Positions 1 through 8,775 of a stretch of DNA of 33,145 bases are shown here, piece after piece. The translations under genes and the position numbers were made by a program. Source of the DNA: an uncultured Pedobacter sp. (GTDB lineage Bacteria > Bacteroidota > Bacteroidia > Sphingobacteriales > Sphingobacteriaceae); contig CALLKE010000256.1 of the NCBI GenBank assembly GCA_938008555.1, forward strand, positions 1-33,145. Reading direction: 5' to 3'. A model generated the notes under the pieces. It was not told the DNA's origin. It saw only the letters and a program-made list of their open reading frames with translations, and searched no databases. The stretch's first letter is position 1. Each line of letters starts with the position of its first letter.

Positions 1-48
1 CCAATTGCTTTTGTAGTTTTAGGTGCTTTTGTTGCATTTACTAATTGA
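1..48 (+). CDS. C-terminal end of a hydrophobic protein (partial)
   Basis: The first frame is open from base 1 and ends at TGA 46-48, giving the tail PIAFVVLGAFVAFTN. It is strongly hydrophobic and looks like the last transmembrane helix of an integral membrane protein that begins outside the window. Only 15 residues are visible, so no family can be assigned. It would be convergent with tsaD, whose stop lies 42 bp further on. A chance open stretch of this length cannot be excluded. Confidence 0.3.
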   Translation, partial: PIAFVVLGAFVAFTN

Positions 49-89
49 ACTTGCCGACACTAATCTATTTTCATGGGTGAACAAATCAT

Positions 90-1091
90 CTACCATCTCA
101 TTCTGGGGGAAGGTGATACATCCTGTCCAACAAAGTCTTTTTTCAAAAATTTATAATAAGCCGTCATCGCAATCATGGCGGCATTATCTGTACAATATTC
201 AAATTTGGGAATGAATATATTCCAGTCATTTTCCTGCGCAGCATCCACTAAATCTTTTCGAAGTCCTGAATTAGCAGAAACCCCTCCCGCAATTGCAATA
301 TTTTTTATTCCATATTGCTGAGCAGCTAGTTTTAGTTTAGCAATTAGAATAGTCACAATACGCTTTTGTACAGATGCACAAATGTCGAACAGATGATTCG
401 TCAAAAAGTCAGCATCTTGCTTGAGCTGATCCCTCATAAAATACAAAATCGCTGTTTTTAGGCCACTAAAACTAAAGTCTAAGGAAGGTATTCTAGGCTC
501 TGGGAAATGAAAAGCATATGGATCTCCTTGTTGTGCATACTTGTCAATAAGTGGTCCACCAGGATAAGGCAAGCCCAATATTTTAGCCGTTTTATCAAAG
601 GCTTCTCCTGCGGCATCATCCAAAGTCTGGCCTATAGTCTCTAAGTCGAAGTAATCTTTAACCAATACAATTTGTGTATGCCCTCCAGAAACTGTCAAGC
701 AAATAAATGGAAATTGGGGCTTGGGATCGTCAATAAAATGAGCTAAAATATGTGCCTGCATATGATTCACTTCAATTAGAGGGATTTGCTTTGCTAAAGC
801 AAACGCTTTAGCAAAGCAGGTTCCTACCAAAAGAGAGCCTAATAAACCTGGTCCACGCGTGAAAGCGACGGCATTTACGTCATTTTTGCGTATATTAGCA
901 ATATCAATTGCTCGTTGTACGGTTGGGATTATATTTTGTTGATGAGCGCGTGATGCAAGCTCCGGTACAACACCACCATAATATTGATGAATAGCTTGAC
1001 TAGCTATACTATTTGAACATATTTTACCATCTATACACACTGCGGCGGAGGTATCATCACAAGAGGATTCTATTCCTAAAATTATGGGCAA
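90..1091 (-). CDS. tsaD: tRNA N6-adenosine threonylcarbamoyltransferase TsaD
   Basis: Cytoplasmic enzyme that, with TsaB and TsaE, transfers the threonylcarbamoyl group from TC-AMP to A37 of ANN-decoding tRNAs (t6A). The 333-aa length fits the Kae1/TsaD/Qri7 family. It starts with the ASKHA nucleotide-binding signature GIESSCDDT at residues 6-14, has the metal-binding NHMQAHILAH segment at about 109-118, the SGGHTQ motif near 135-140, and the C-terminal GGVSAN and CTDNAAMIA motifs. The start is TTG (complement of 1089-1091): the protein begins exactly where the family usually begins and no ATG is available there. The gene is divergent from tamB with a gap of only about 45-78 bp. It looks intact, and the call is secure. 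Confidence 0.97.
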   Translation of the reverse strand: MPIILGIESSCDDTSAAVCIDGKICSNSIASQAIHQYYGGVVPELASRAHQQNIIPTVQRAIDIANIRKNDVNAVAFTRGPGLLGSLLVGTCFAKAFALAKQIPLIEVNHMQAHILAHFIDDPKPQFPFICLTVSGGHTQIVLVKDYFDLETIGQTLDDAAGEAFDKTAKILGLPYPGGPLIDKYAQQGDPYAFHFPEPRIPSLDFSFSGLKTAILYFMRDQLKQDADFLTNHLFDICASVQKRIVTILIAKLKLAAQQYGIKNIAIAGGVSANSGLRKDLVDAAQENDWNIFIPKFEYCTDNAAMIAMTAYYKFLKKDFVGQDVSPSPRMRW

Positions 1092-1169
1092 TTGTATCTT
1101 TTATTTAAAAGGAGTTAATAATTAAAGGATAAAAGTATCAAAAAAGTAATTAAAATAGCGCTTGGAACG

Positions 1170-4100
1170 TTGGCTACACTAATCGTGTTGATAGCCTGCT
1201 TGCTATTTGCTTTACAATTTAAGGCTGTACAAACTTTTTTTGCCCAAAGAGCAGCACAATATCTTTCTTCGCAACTACACACACGTGTCGAAATCAAAGG
1301 CTTATACATCAAGCCGTTCAAATCATTGGTTCTAGAAGGATTTTATGTCCAAGATTTGAGTAAAGACACCTTATTATACTCCCCCCAACTTACTGTTGAT
1401 ATAAAATCCTTGTCTATCGAAAAACGAAAAGTTTTAATAAACAAAATATACCTAGAAGGCAGTAAGATATATCTCAAGAAATATAAAGACCAAACAACCA
1501 ATCTCGCTTTCATCATCAATTACTTTAATAGTGGAACAAAAAAAACGTCAGAGCCATTCAATGTTTTTTTTAATAGAATTATTTTAAACAATATCGCCTT
1601 CAAGTACAAAAATTTTAGCGACACATCCAAAACCAATGGAATTAACTTTGAGGATATCTCATTAAGCCATTTAAGTGTAAGTATCTCCGACTTAGAAACA
1701 AAAAATCATCTTGCAAAAGCTCAATTAAGCAATTTGACCTTCCGTGAAAAAAGCGGTTTTTATCTTAAAAATCTGAGCGCATTGACTACAATAGATAAAA
1801 ACCAGATGGAATTTAAAAATTTGTTGCTCGAGACCAATCAAACCAGAATGGGGAATTACTTTTTAATGAAATATGATTCATTTAAAGACTTTGATTCATT
1901 TGTGAGCAAGGTGTACATGAACGCACATTTTAAGAATACACATATTTACGCTCGCGATATCGCCTATTTTGTTCCAGAACTAAGTAAGGTAGATGTTGAT
2001 ATTCAGCTGAGTGGAAGCGCAAAAGGTAAAGTAAATGATCTCCAAGCAAAAGCGCTATCAATTAAAACAGGTAAAACAACCTATTTAAAAGGTGATTTTG
2101 ATATAAAAGGACTTCCTGTATTGAAAGAAGCTTTTTTAGACCTCAATCTAAATCAAGCTTTTGTTAATAAACAAGATCTCGATTATATCATTGAAAAAAT
2201 TACAGGCAAAAAAGATAAGCTTGTTCCTCCTATTGTAAATAAATTTGGTGATATCAATTTTAAAGGAAGATTCACTGGATTTATCAATGATTTTATTGCT
2301 TTTGGTGAATTTAAAACCAAATTAGGTCGCATTGCTTCCGATGTGAATATGAAAATTGATACTAAAGGAGAACCTAGCTACTCAGGTGTCATCAAGGTAT
2401 ATGATTTTGATTTAGGCAATCTACTTGATCAAGATAAACTAGGGCGTATTTCAGCAGTAGCAAATGTAACGGGACAAGGATTTAGTCTTGCTCATCTACG
2501 CGAAAAAGCGAAGGGGCAGATTGCCTATTTGGATTTCAATGGATATAGATATTACAATATAATCTTAGATGGTAACTATGAGAACAAAGAGTTTCTGGGC
2601 CAGCTACATATTGATGATAAAAATTTAAAATTATCCTTCTCTGGTAAAGTAAACTTGAATCCTCAATTACCCATATTTGACTTCAACGCTACCATTCAAG
2701 ATGCAAACTTGAAAGAACTAAACTTCTCAAAGGATACCATTAGCATAAGCGCTAAGCTAAAGACCAATTTCTCAGGGACTAACTTGGATAATATTCAAGG
2801 AGCTTTAGGCGTATATAAAGCCACATTGACCAACTCAAGGCAAGCTATGGTTATCGATTCTATTGCATTAATAGCCACAGGAACTGGTAATAATCGCTCA
2901 CTCTCTATTAGATCAGATATCCTAGATGCCAGTATTAATGGAGCTTACGATCTAAATACATTACCATCTTATTTTATCTCAGTTGTCAAAAAATATATTC
3001 CTTCTCTACAAACAAAAACAGTCAGCTCTAAGCCACAGAATTTTGACCTTGCTCTAAGATTGAAAAACTTTGAACCTGTCCGTATTTTTTTTGCGCCTAA
3101 CATTAAAATCCCATATGGAGCTACTTTAAATGGTAAGTTTTCTTCTGTGAACAATGTTGCAATATTAAGTGCCTATTCTAAGCTTATTCAATACAATAGA
3201 ATCAAAATAAATAACTTAATCATTGACCAAAACACAAGCCCTAGTGAGCTCGCAATATTCGTCACTTCTGACCGAGTGGATTTTACAGACAGCCTATTTG
3301 TCAAGAATATAAACATTGCGAACACTTTGCGTAACGACAGTTTAAATTTTAATATTAAACTATCAGATAAAAATGCTACGAACCAATTGGACTTAAATGG
3401 GTTGGTAGAGTTCAATACAAACACTGATACTGATTCAAAAGTAAAGTTAAGCTTACTCCCATCAGATGTAATTATCAACCATGAAACCTGGAAAATTCAG
3501 GAAAAGGTTTACTTCAATTTTGATAAAGGAAAAGCAATTGTCAATAATTTAGGACTATCCTTTAATAATCAATTAGTAACAGTACAAGGCATTATATCTT
3601 CTGATCCGAGTGATGAGCTAGTTATTGGTTTTAAAAAATTCCAGCTAAAGAGTCTTACTCCTTTAACTAAAGGAGAAGGGATTTATCTATCAGGAGAGTT
3701 AAATGGGGAAGCTCGATTATCCAATCTCAAAAACCAGCCAAATTTGCAGAGTAATCTAAAGATAGACTCCATAGCATGTAATGGAGTCTATCTTGGTAAC
3801 CTTTTTCTAGAAACAGGTCTAGATAATGTGAACAAATTAATCGCAGTGAAGGCTGAGATTTCTAAACAAGGAAGACAAACAGTTCATATTGTAGGAACAT
3901 ACAATATGGACAAGAATGATTTGAATACAGATGTGCACTTAGACAAGAGTTCTATAATTGTTTTGCAACCCTTCCTACTTCACCTTGTTTCAAACCTATC
4001 AGGCGAAGTGTCAGCAAACCTTAAAGTTACTGGACAATTATCCAAGCCTCAAATTAACGGGACACTCAACTTAGAGGGGGTAGGCCTCACCGTCAATTAT

Positions 4101-5543
4101 TTAAAAACTCATTATCATATATCCAATAGCTTACTGATAAAAGATAATGTTATTCATCTTTCAAACTTTGTATTAAAAGATAAATACAATCATGAGGCGA
4201 TAGCAAAAGAGGGTACAGTTGATTTAAGTAGCTTGAACAATCCAGACATCAATGTCAATCTGAAAGCAAAGCAATTTATGGTTCTAAATACGACCAAAAA
4301 AGATAACTCATTATATTATGGCTCCGCCTTTGGCACGGGAACTTTTGAGTTTAAAGGCCCTGTAGATAACATGTCTATAAAAATTAATGCAAAAACAGAG
4401 CCTGGAACCATCTTTAATATTCCTCTGAACTCATCCGAAAAAGTTAGCGAAAACGACTTCATCACCTTTGTAAAAAAAGATTCTACACTAATTGACAAGA
4501 AAGAATTCCGGTACAATGGACTAACCATGAATTTTGACCTAGAATTGACTGACGACTCAGAAGTCAATATTTACACCTCATTAGGCAATCTATCTGGTCG
4601 AGGTAATTCCAGCCTGAATCTGAAAATTAATAGCTTTGGCGATTTTAACATATTTGGTAATTATCAGATCACCCAAGGTAAGTTTCACTACAATGCAGCT
4701 AATGTTATCAACAAGATATTTGAAATCACTCCAGGAGGATCCATACGATGGACAGGAAGTCCAACAGGTGCAATTATCGCCTTGAGTGCTATTTATAGTG
4801 TACGAGCGAATATAAAACCCCTCTATCTAGCGGCTGGGAAAGACCCTAAAGATCAGCGAGTCGTCGCTGAGGCTGTGATGAATCTAAATGGATATTTGCT
4901 TAAACCAGATATTTCATTTCAAATTAATTTTCCTAATGACTCTTATGTAAGTGATGATCTTCAGAGCTATCTCTCCGATATTAACAATACTACTCAACAA
5001 GCATTTAGTCTGATTGTTCAACGAAGTTTTATTGCATTATCTGGAGGAACAACCAATCAGGCAAACGATCCCAATAGATCTAATGCTGGAACTGCAGGAG
5101 GTAAAATAGCGACGGAAGCTGCCATCAATAAAGCAACAGATATACTTGCAAATACATTAAATCTACAATTCGTAGATTTTAACATTCGACCATCAGAAGA
5201 CTATTCTGCTTCGCTTCGCTTGTGGAATGATCGCCTCATTATTACAGGCATGTATACTGACAGAGCAGGCGACATACAAACAAGCACGACAGCAACTTCA
5301 GCCCTTGCTGGAGATATACGTTATTTAATTAAAAAAGATGGTAGCTTCGCTGCTACTGCATCGAATAAACCGCCCCAAATAAGTATTGTAGATCCAACAA
5401 ACACACAAAACATTAGTGCTTTAGGATTAATCTACACACGAGAGTTTGATGGCTTCGGAGATCTCAAGCTTATTAAAATGATTATTGGGACGAAAAGAAA
5501 AGAAGAACGCCAAAAACAAAAGCAAGCTGGGCCAAAAAACTAA
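1170..5543 (+). CDS. tamB: Translocation/assembly module TamB-like envelope protein
   Basis: Very large AsmA/TamB-type protein (1457 aa from the TTG at 1170) anchored in the inner membrane by an N-terminal helix (LIVLIACLLFALQF). It would span the periplasm as a long beta-rich hydrophobic groove. The body is repetitive beta-strand sequence typical of the family. The C-terminal ~400 residues match the DUF490/TamB domain, including the FNIFGNYQITQGKFHYN and GGSIRWTGSPTGAII segments. Known roles are outer-membrane protein assembly and lipid transport to the outer membrane. The start is uncertain. The open frame runs back to 1122 and encodes a basic IKKVIKIALGT segment that normally precedes the anchor, but the only codon there resembling a start is ATC at 1137, 7 nt after AAAGGA. 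TTG 1170 is the first accepted start codon. The gene ends inside a hairpin shared with the convergent neighbour. Confidence 0.92.
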   Translation: MATLIVLIACLLFALQFKAVQTFFAQRAAQYLSSQLHTRVEIKGLYIKPFKSLVLEGFYVQDLSKDTLLYSPQLTVDIKSLSIEKRKVLINKIYLEGSKIYLKKYKDQTTNLAFIINYFNSGTKKTSEPFNVFFNRIILNNIAFKYKNFSDTSKTNGINFEDISLSHLSVSISDLETKNHLAKAQLSNLTFREKSGFYLKNLSALTTIDKNQMEFKNLLLETNQTRMGNYFLMKYDSFKDFDSFVSKVYMNAHFKNTHIYARDIAYFVPELSKVDVDIQLSGSAKGKVNDLQAKALSIKTGKTTYLKGDFDIKGLPVLKEAFLDLNLNQAFVNKQDLDYIIEKITGKKDKLVPPIVNKFGDINFKGRFTGFINDFIAFGEFKTKLGRIASDVNMKIDTKGEPSYSGVIKVYDFDLGNLLDQDKLGRISAVANVTGQGFSLAHLREKAKGQIAYLDFNGYRYYNIILDGNYENKEFLGQLHIDDKNLKLSFSGKVNLNPQLPIFDFNATIQDANLKELNFSKDTISISAKLKTNFSGTNLDNIQGALGVYKATLTNSRQAMVIDSIALIATGTGNNRSLSIRSDILDASINGAYDLNTLPSYFISVVKKYIPSLQTKTVSSKPQNFDLALRLKNFEPVRIFFAPNIKIPYGATLNGKFSSVNNVAILSAYSKLIQYNRIKINNLIIDQNTSPSELAIFVTSDRVDFTDSLFVKNINIANTLRNDSLNFNIKLSDKNATNQLDLNGLVEFNTNTDTDSKVKLSLLPSDVIINHETWKIQEKVYFNFDKGKAIVNNLGLSFNNQLVTVQGIISSDPSDELVIGFKKFQLKSLTPLTKGEGIYLSGELNGEARLSNLKNQPNLQSNLKIDSIACNGVYLGNLFLETGLDNVNKLIAVKAEISKQGRQTVHIVGTYNMDKNDLNTDVHLDKSSIIVLQPFLLHLVSNLSGEVSANLKVTGQLSKPQINGTLNLEGVGLTVNYLKTHYHISNSLLIKDNVIHLSNFVLKDKYNHEAIAKEGTVDLSSLNNPDINVNLKAKQFMVLNTTKKDNSLYYGSAFGTGTFEFKGPVDNMSIKINAKTEPGTIFNIPLNSSEKVSENDFITFVKKDSTLIDKKEFRYNGLTMNFDLELTDDSEVNIYTSLGNLSGRGNSSLNLKINSFGDFNIFGNYQITQGKFHYNAANVINKIFEITPGGSIRWTGSPTGAIIALSAIYSVRANIKPLYLAAGKDPKDQRVVAEAVMNLNGYLLKPDISFQINFPNDSYVSDDLQSYLSDINNTTQQAFSLIVQRSFIALSGGTTNQANDPNRSNAGTAGGKIATEAAINKATDILANTLNLQFVDFNIRPSEDYSASLRLWNDRLIITGMYTDRAGDIQTSTTATSALAGDIRYLIKKDGSFAATASNKPPQISIVDPTNTQNISALGLIYTREFDGFGDLKLIKMIIGTKRKEERQKQKQAGPKN

Positions 5544-5576
5544 AAGCCTATTTACTAGCGCCTAGTAGCACTTTTA
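5541..5576. terminator. Bidirectional terminator-like hairpin between convergent genes
   Basis: TAAAAG (5541-5546) pairs with CTTTTA (5571-5576). Inside it, TACTAG (5553-5558) pairs with CTAGTA (5562-5567) around a CGC loop. A on one arm and T on the other give a U-rich 3' end on both strands, as in bidirectional intrinsic terminators. The TAA stop of tamB and the TAA stop of the opposing gene both lie inside the structure. The internal mismatched segments make it weaker than a classic terminator. Confidence 0.5.
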
Positions 5577-6497
5577 GTATCTGCTTACCTCGAACTTTGC
5601 AAGTCCTCCCCTTAGATTGATATCAATCTTTTGAGGTGTCTGAGTTGAATACTGATCGGAAACATAAGTCCCATCCTTTTGTTTTGTAAAGCCTATAAGT
5701 TTTTTAGAAAATAAACCATTGTCTAAATGAATTCGACATGCGCTCGTCAATGGAACTTGAATGTCTACTTTAGCAACACCCGCATCCACATTGATACTAC
5801 TTGAAGACTGGGATATTCCTAGCTTGACATTGAAGGATGCAGCTCCTCCTTTAAGTGTAAGTTTTTCTACTTTAAATTTTCTTAAATCAAAATCTGTCTT
5901 TCCGGCTCCCACTTCTACGTAAATATCCCAAAAAGGGTTTCTATTCAGCTTTAACTTAACATCATTTGAGTGATTAGTGCCCCACCCATCCTCGTCGCTC
6001 CGCATCCGGAAATTCAGAATCTCAGTCGAGTTTCTACTTGTTTTCTCGAGTATATAATTACCATAACCTTGCTCAATAGCCGCATCAAACAAATTATTCG
6101 TTGTATCAGCCAGATAATAGCTGGCCGCTCCCCCATTAATATTAAGCTGGGCTTTATCTGTCTTGGAAAGATATGGTTCTGAAAATACATCTTCAGAGCC
6201 ATCGATTGGAGAATTTTCCTGTTCATTGTTAGATCGATGGCTAAAATCTTTATTAACACGAGCCCCTTTATAACCTATGCACACTAAAACAGAAATCAGA
6301 ATACTAATTGCTAGCACGATCCCAACCACTGAATTTGACCGACTAAATAGCATATTGACACCCATTAAAACAAAAATGACAGGCCAAAACTGCCAAATAG
6401 ATCTCCAATGAAAGTAAATTATCCCCAGATTACTAAGTAGCAATGCCGAGCCTATTGAAACGAAAACCAGTCCCCATATTATTTTGCCTGTTTTCAT
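5574..6497 (-). CDS. LiaF-like membrane protein with toastrack-type C-terminal domain
   Basis: 307 aa. The N-terminal ~75 residues form three or four closely spaced hydrophobic helices with the pattern of the LiaI/LiaF transmembrane region or DUF5668 (GLVFVSIGSALLLSNLG, FWPVIFVLMGVNMLF). A charged linker follows, then a beta-rich domain with repeated short strands and glycines (LNINGGAASYYL, VEVGAGKTDFDL, LKGGAASFNV, INLRGGLAKFEV), as in the C-terminal adhesin/LiaF-type toastrack fold. In Firmicutes, LiaF relays cell-envelope stress to a two-component system; no such kinase is in view, so that role is not shown here. A strong GGAGG sits 6 nt before ATG. It lies 18 nt downstream of the PspC-domain gene and is presumably co-transcribed with it. 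Confidence 0.75.
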   Translation of the reverse strand: MKTGKIIWGLVFVSIGSALLLSNLGIIYFHWRSIWQFWPVIFVLMGVNMLFSRSNSVVGIVLAISILISVLVCIGYKGARVNKDFSHRSNNEQENSPIDGSEDVFSEPYLSKTDKAQLNINGGAASYYLADTTNNLFDAAIEQGYGNYILEKTSRNSTEILNFRMRSDEDGWGTNHSNDVKLKLNRNPFWDIYVEVGAGKTDFDLRKFKVEKLTLKGGAASFNVKLGISQSSSSINVDAGVAKVDIQVPLTSACRIHLDNGLFSKKLIGFTKQKDGTYVSDQYSTQTPQKIDINLRGGLAKFEVSRY

Positions 6498-6515
6498 ATT
6501 AAGCCTCCAATCTTT

Positions 6516-7010
6516 TTAATCTAAACCAGTTTGTGACTCATCTTTAGATACCTCCTGATCATCCTTATTGCGACAATTCTTTCTTCCAGATCTCGTAATC
6601 ATTAAAATACCTGGAACGATAATGATTAGAGGCCATAACTTTCCTAAATCAAGCCAATATGGTATGATATCAAATTCATCTAACAGAAAAAAAATACCCA
6701 ATGCAATTAAAAAAACTCCAAACACAATTCGTCCACGTTTATGTTTTTCTTTGGTGAACCCATGCTGAGAAAAAGATTCGGTCTCTAGGTGTTTGTCTGC
6801 TACTGAATCTATCTTGGCTGAGCCAACAGGGTCCATTGGTACTGCTATCCACAGTATAACATAAATAAGTCCTCCTGAACATCCAGCAACAAGAGCTAGT
6901 AAAAAGAAGATGCGTACCCAGCTTACATCGACAGAGAAATAATCCGCTAGCCCAGCACAAACACCAGCTAATATCTTATTCTGGTCATTTCTTTGCAGTA
7001 TCTTTTTCAT
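6516..7010 (-). CDS. PspC domain-containing membrane protein
   Basis: 164 aa. Residues 1-60 are a PspC domain: a basic start, then NKILAGVCAGLADYFSVDVSWVRI followed by the hydrophobic helix FFLLALVAG...YVILWIAVPMDP. A charged stretch (about 61-92) leads to a second membrane part, FGVFLIALGIFFLLDEFDI...LWPLIIIVPGILMI, resembling DUF5668 and the N-terminus of the downstream LiaF-like protein. PspC in Proteobacteria senses inner-membrane stress and controls the phage-shock response. In Bacteroidota the domain is common in small membrane proteins of unproven role. First gene of the two-gene minus-strand unit. Confidence 0.85.
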   Translation of the reverse strand: MKKILQRNDQNKILAGVCAGLADYFSVDVSWVRIFFLLALVAGCSGGLIYVILWIAVPMDPVGSAKIDSVADKHLETESFSQHGFTKEKHKRGRIVFGVFLIALGIFFLLDEFDIIPYWLDLGKLWPLIIIVPGILMITRSGRKNCRNKDDQEVSKDESQTGLD

Positions 7011-7035
7011 AATATGTTGAATTAGTTTAGTTTAT

Positions 7036-7066
7036 CAAATAGAATAAAAATTAATTGAACTTGCAA
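7036..7066 (-). promoter_or_regulatory. Possible promoter of the pspC-like / liaF-like unit
   Basis: On the minus strand TCTATTTG (complement of 7036-7043) matches TAnnTTTG at 7 of 8 positions. A TTG (complement of 7064-7066) lies 20 nt upstream, as a partial -33 element. The start codon is about 25 nt downstream. Read by eye only. Confidence 0.3.
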
Positions 7067-7192
7067 CACGTCAGTAAGTGTCTTACAAACACCTAAACCA
7101 TTGCCGATCTTCATATTGCCCTGTATTCATTATTTTTTAAGATCACTTAATCCAAATAGAGCAAATATCACCTGCCAAGTAATTTTTATTGC

Positions 7193-7894
7193 TCAAATAT
7201 TACCTTTTAACGGCCTGATCACAATCTCATCTACATTAGCACCCTCTGTCATTTTTAAGCAATTGATAATGGCAGATGCGACATCCTCTGGAGCAATAAA
7301 TCGATTTTTAGGTAAATCGGTTCCAAACCAGGAGTCTGTTAATGTTGCTCCAGGCAAAATGGCTGTAACTCGTACATTGTGCCCCATCAATTCTTCTCTC
7401 AACACTTTTGTCAAACCCAGCAATGCATATTTAGATACACAGTAAGAACCTGAGTTCACAAAAGGCTTTACACTGGCGATGGAACATATATTAAAAATAT
7501 GACCATTTTTCATTTGTCTCATTTTCTTACCGAAAAAAGTGCTCAGATAATGGGCAACATGCACATTAACTTGCATTTGTCGGCTAAATGTATTCTCCTC
7601 CTCATCCAATAGATTAATTGGTATATATAATCCTACATTATTGATCAAAACATTGAGAATAGGGAAATATTGGTTCACAAGATTAGCTAGATCTTTCACA
7701 TCCTCTTGTTTTTCACAGTCTTTTGCGATCGTGTAGATTTTTATATGTGGAAACTGTGCACCTAGCTCTGCACTCAATATTTCCAGATCGGACAAATTAC
7801 GAGCACATAGTGCTAAATTATAATGATTGGCAGCAAGTTGTTGGGCTATTGCTTTACCAATTCCTTTACTAGCACCTGTTATTAAAGCATTCAT
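7193..7894 (-). CDS. SDR family NAD(P)-dependent oxidoreductase
   Basis: 233 aa, the usual length of a classical short-chain dehydrogenase/reductase. The cofactor-binding TGASKGIG is at residues 6-13, the NNVG motif (usually NNAG) at 85-88, N110 is in the active-site helix, a serine is at 138 or 141, and the catalytic YxxxK is at Y151-K155. PGATLTDSW near 181-189 is the usual loop after strand 6. Basic residues after the glycine motif (R32) favour NADP(H) over NAD(H). The substrate cannot be told; 3-oxoacyl-ACP reductase-like and sepiapterin-reductase-like enzymes share these features. It is divergent from mlaE, with a perfect palindrome just upstream of its start codon. Confidence 0.9.
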   Translation of the reverse strand: MNALITGASKGIGKAIAQQLAANHYNLALCARNLSDLEILSAELGAQFPHIKIYTIAKDCEKQEDVKDLANLVNQYFPILNVLINNVGLYIPINLLDEEENTFSRQMQVNVHVAHYLSTFFGKKMRQMKNGHIFNICSIASVKPFVNSGSYCVSKYALLGLTKVLREELMGHNVRVTAILPGATLTDSWFGTDLPKNRFIAPEDVASAIINCLKMTEGANVDEIVIRPLKGNI

Positions 7895-7902
7895 GGTGTC
7901 AA

Positions 7903-7920
7903 AGCTATTTATAAATAGCT
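7903..7920. promoter_or_regulatory. 18-bp perfect palindrome upstream of the SDR gene
   Basis: AGCTATTTATAAATAGCT is self-complementary over all 18 bases and lies 9-26 nt before the SDR start codon. On the minus strand its end runs into TAGCTTTG (complement of 7900-7907), a full match to the TAnnTTTG -7 element. It could be an operator overlapping the SDR promoter, with a nearly leaderless transcript. No protein is known to bind it. Confidence 0.4.
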
Positions 7921-8003
7921 ACCCTCTTATATCATTTAGAAAACACTTCGTAATAATTTATATTATTTTAACCAAGATGAGGACAGATCATAATTTTATA
8001 TTA

Positions 8004-8011
8004 TAATTTTG
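8004..8011 (+). promoter_or_regulatory. -7 element upstream of mlaE
   Basis: TAATTTTG is a full match to the Bacteroidota -7 consensus TAnnTTTG, 29 nt before the mlaE ATG. No convincing TTTG-type -33 element is seen at the expected distance. Confidence 0.4.
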
Positions 8012-8040
8012 TGATCTAGAGATTTATCCAATCAATTTTA

Positions 8041-8775
8041 ATGATGTTGTATTCATTAGGTAAGTATATTTTACTTCTAAAAGCTGTTTTCCGAAAACCA
8101 GAACGGTGGAACATTTATCGTAAGGAAATTCTCAAAGAGATGGATAATATGGGCATTGGTTCATTGGGGATCATTTGTATTATTTCTATATTCCTAGGAG
8201 CAGTTACTACAGTACAAACTGCTTTTCAACTCGTTAGCGATCTTATTCCCAGATCAGTAATCGGTGGTATTGTTCGTGATTCATCCATTTTAGAGCTCAG
8301 TCCAACTATCTCAGCCATCGTACTTGCAGGTAAAATAGGATCTAGTGTAGCGTCACAAATAGGTACCATGCGAGTAACCGAGCAAATAGATGCCCTCGAG
8401 ATTATGGGTATCAACTCCCCCGGATATCTTATTCTTCCCAAAATAATAGGCGCGGTAACGATGATTCCGCTATTGGTTACTATATCGATCGCCTTAAGCA
8501 TCTTTGGAGGTTATTTAGCCGGAACCATTTCAGGAGCAGTAACAACACAAAGCTTCATCGAGGGGCTAACTACAGACTTTGTCCCTTTTACCTTCACAGT
8601 ATCCATGATTAAGTCCATAATTTTCGCCTTTATTATTACGTCGGTTGCGGCTTATCAGGGGTTTTATACAGATGGAGGGGCTCTAGAAGTTGGCCAATCG
8701 AGTACAAAAGCTGTCGTTATTAGTTGTATTATGATCTTATTTGCGGACTATATTGTTGCCCAACTGTTGTTATGA
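8041..8775 (+). CDS. mlaE: MlaE-family ABC transporter permease
   Basis: Inner-membrane permease of the Mla/MCE phospholipid transport family. 244 aa with four or five hydrophobic helices and the family signature in the cytoplasmic loop (about residues 97-123): AGKIGSSVASQIGTMRV followed by TEQIDALEIMGI. It pairs with the ATPase downstream, whose ATG overlaps this stop as ATGA, so the two are translationally coupled. In E. coli MlaE works with MlaF, MlaD and MlaB to move phospholipids between the inner membrane and periplasmic carriers. No MCE-domain (MlaD) gene follows here, so the partner must be elsewhere. Either of the first two Met codons could be the start. Confidence 0.93.
   Translation: MMLYSLGKYILLLKAVFRKPERWNIYRKEILKEMDNMGIGSLGIICIISIFLGAVTTVQTAFQLVSDLIPRSVIGGIVRDSSILELSPTISAIVLAGKIGSSVASQIGTMRVTEQIDALEIMGINSPGYLILPKIIGAVTMIPLLVTISIALSIFGGYLAGTISGAVTTQSFIEGLTTDFVPFTFTVSMIKSIIFAFIITSVAAYQGFYTDGGALEVGQSSTKAVVISCIMILFADYIVAQLLL

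Noticed and set aside
7083..7130. Minus-strand 15-codon open frame MNTGQYEDRQWFRCL with a -7-like TCTATTTG upstream.
   Set aside because: Too short to separate from chance, with no ribosome-binding site and no known small-protein match.
8724..8771. Upstream in-frame ATG for mlaF.
   Set aside because: It lies inside mlaE and adds residues absent from the ABC ATPase fold. ATG 8772 overlaps the mlaE stop as ATGA.
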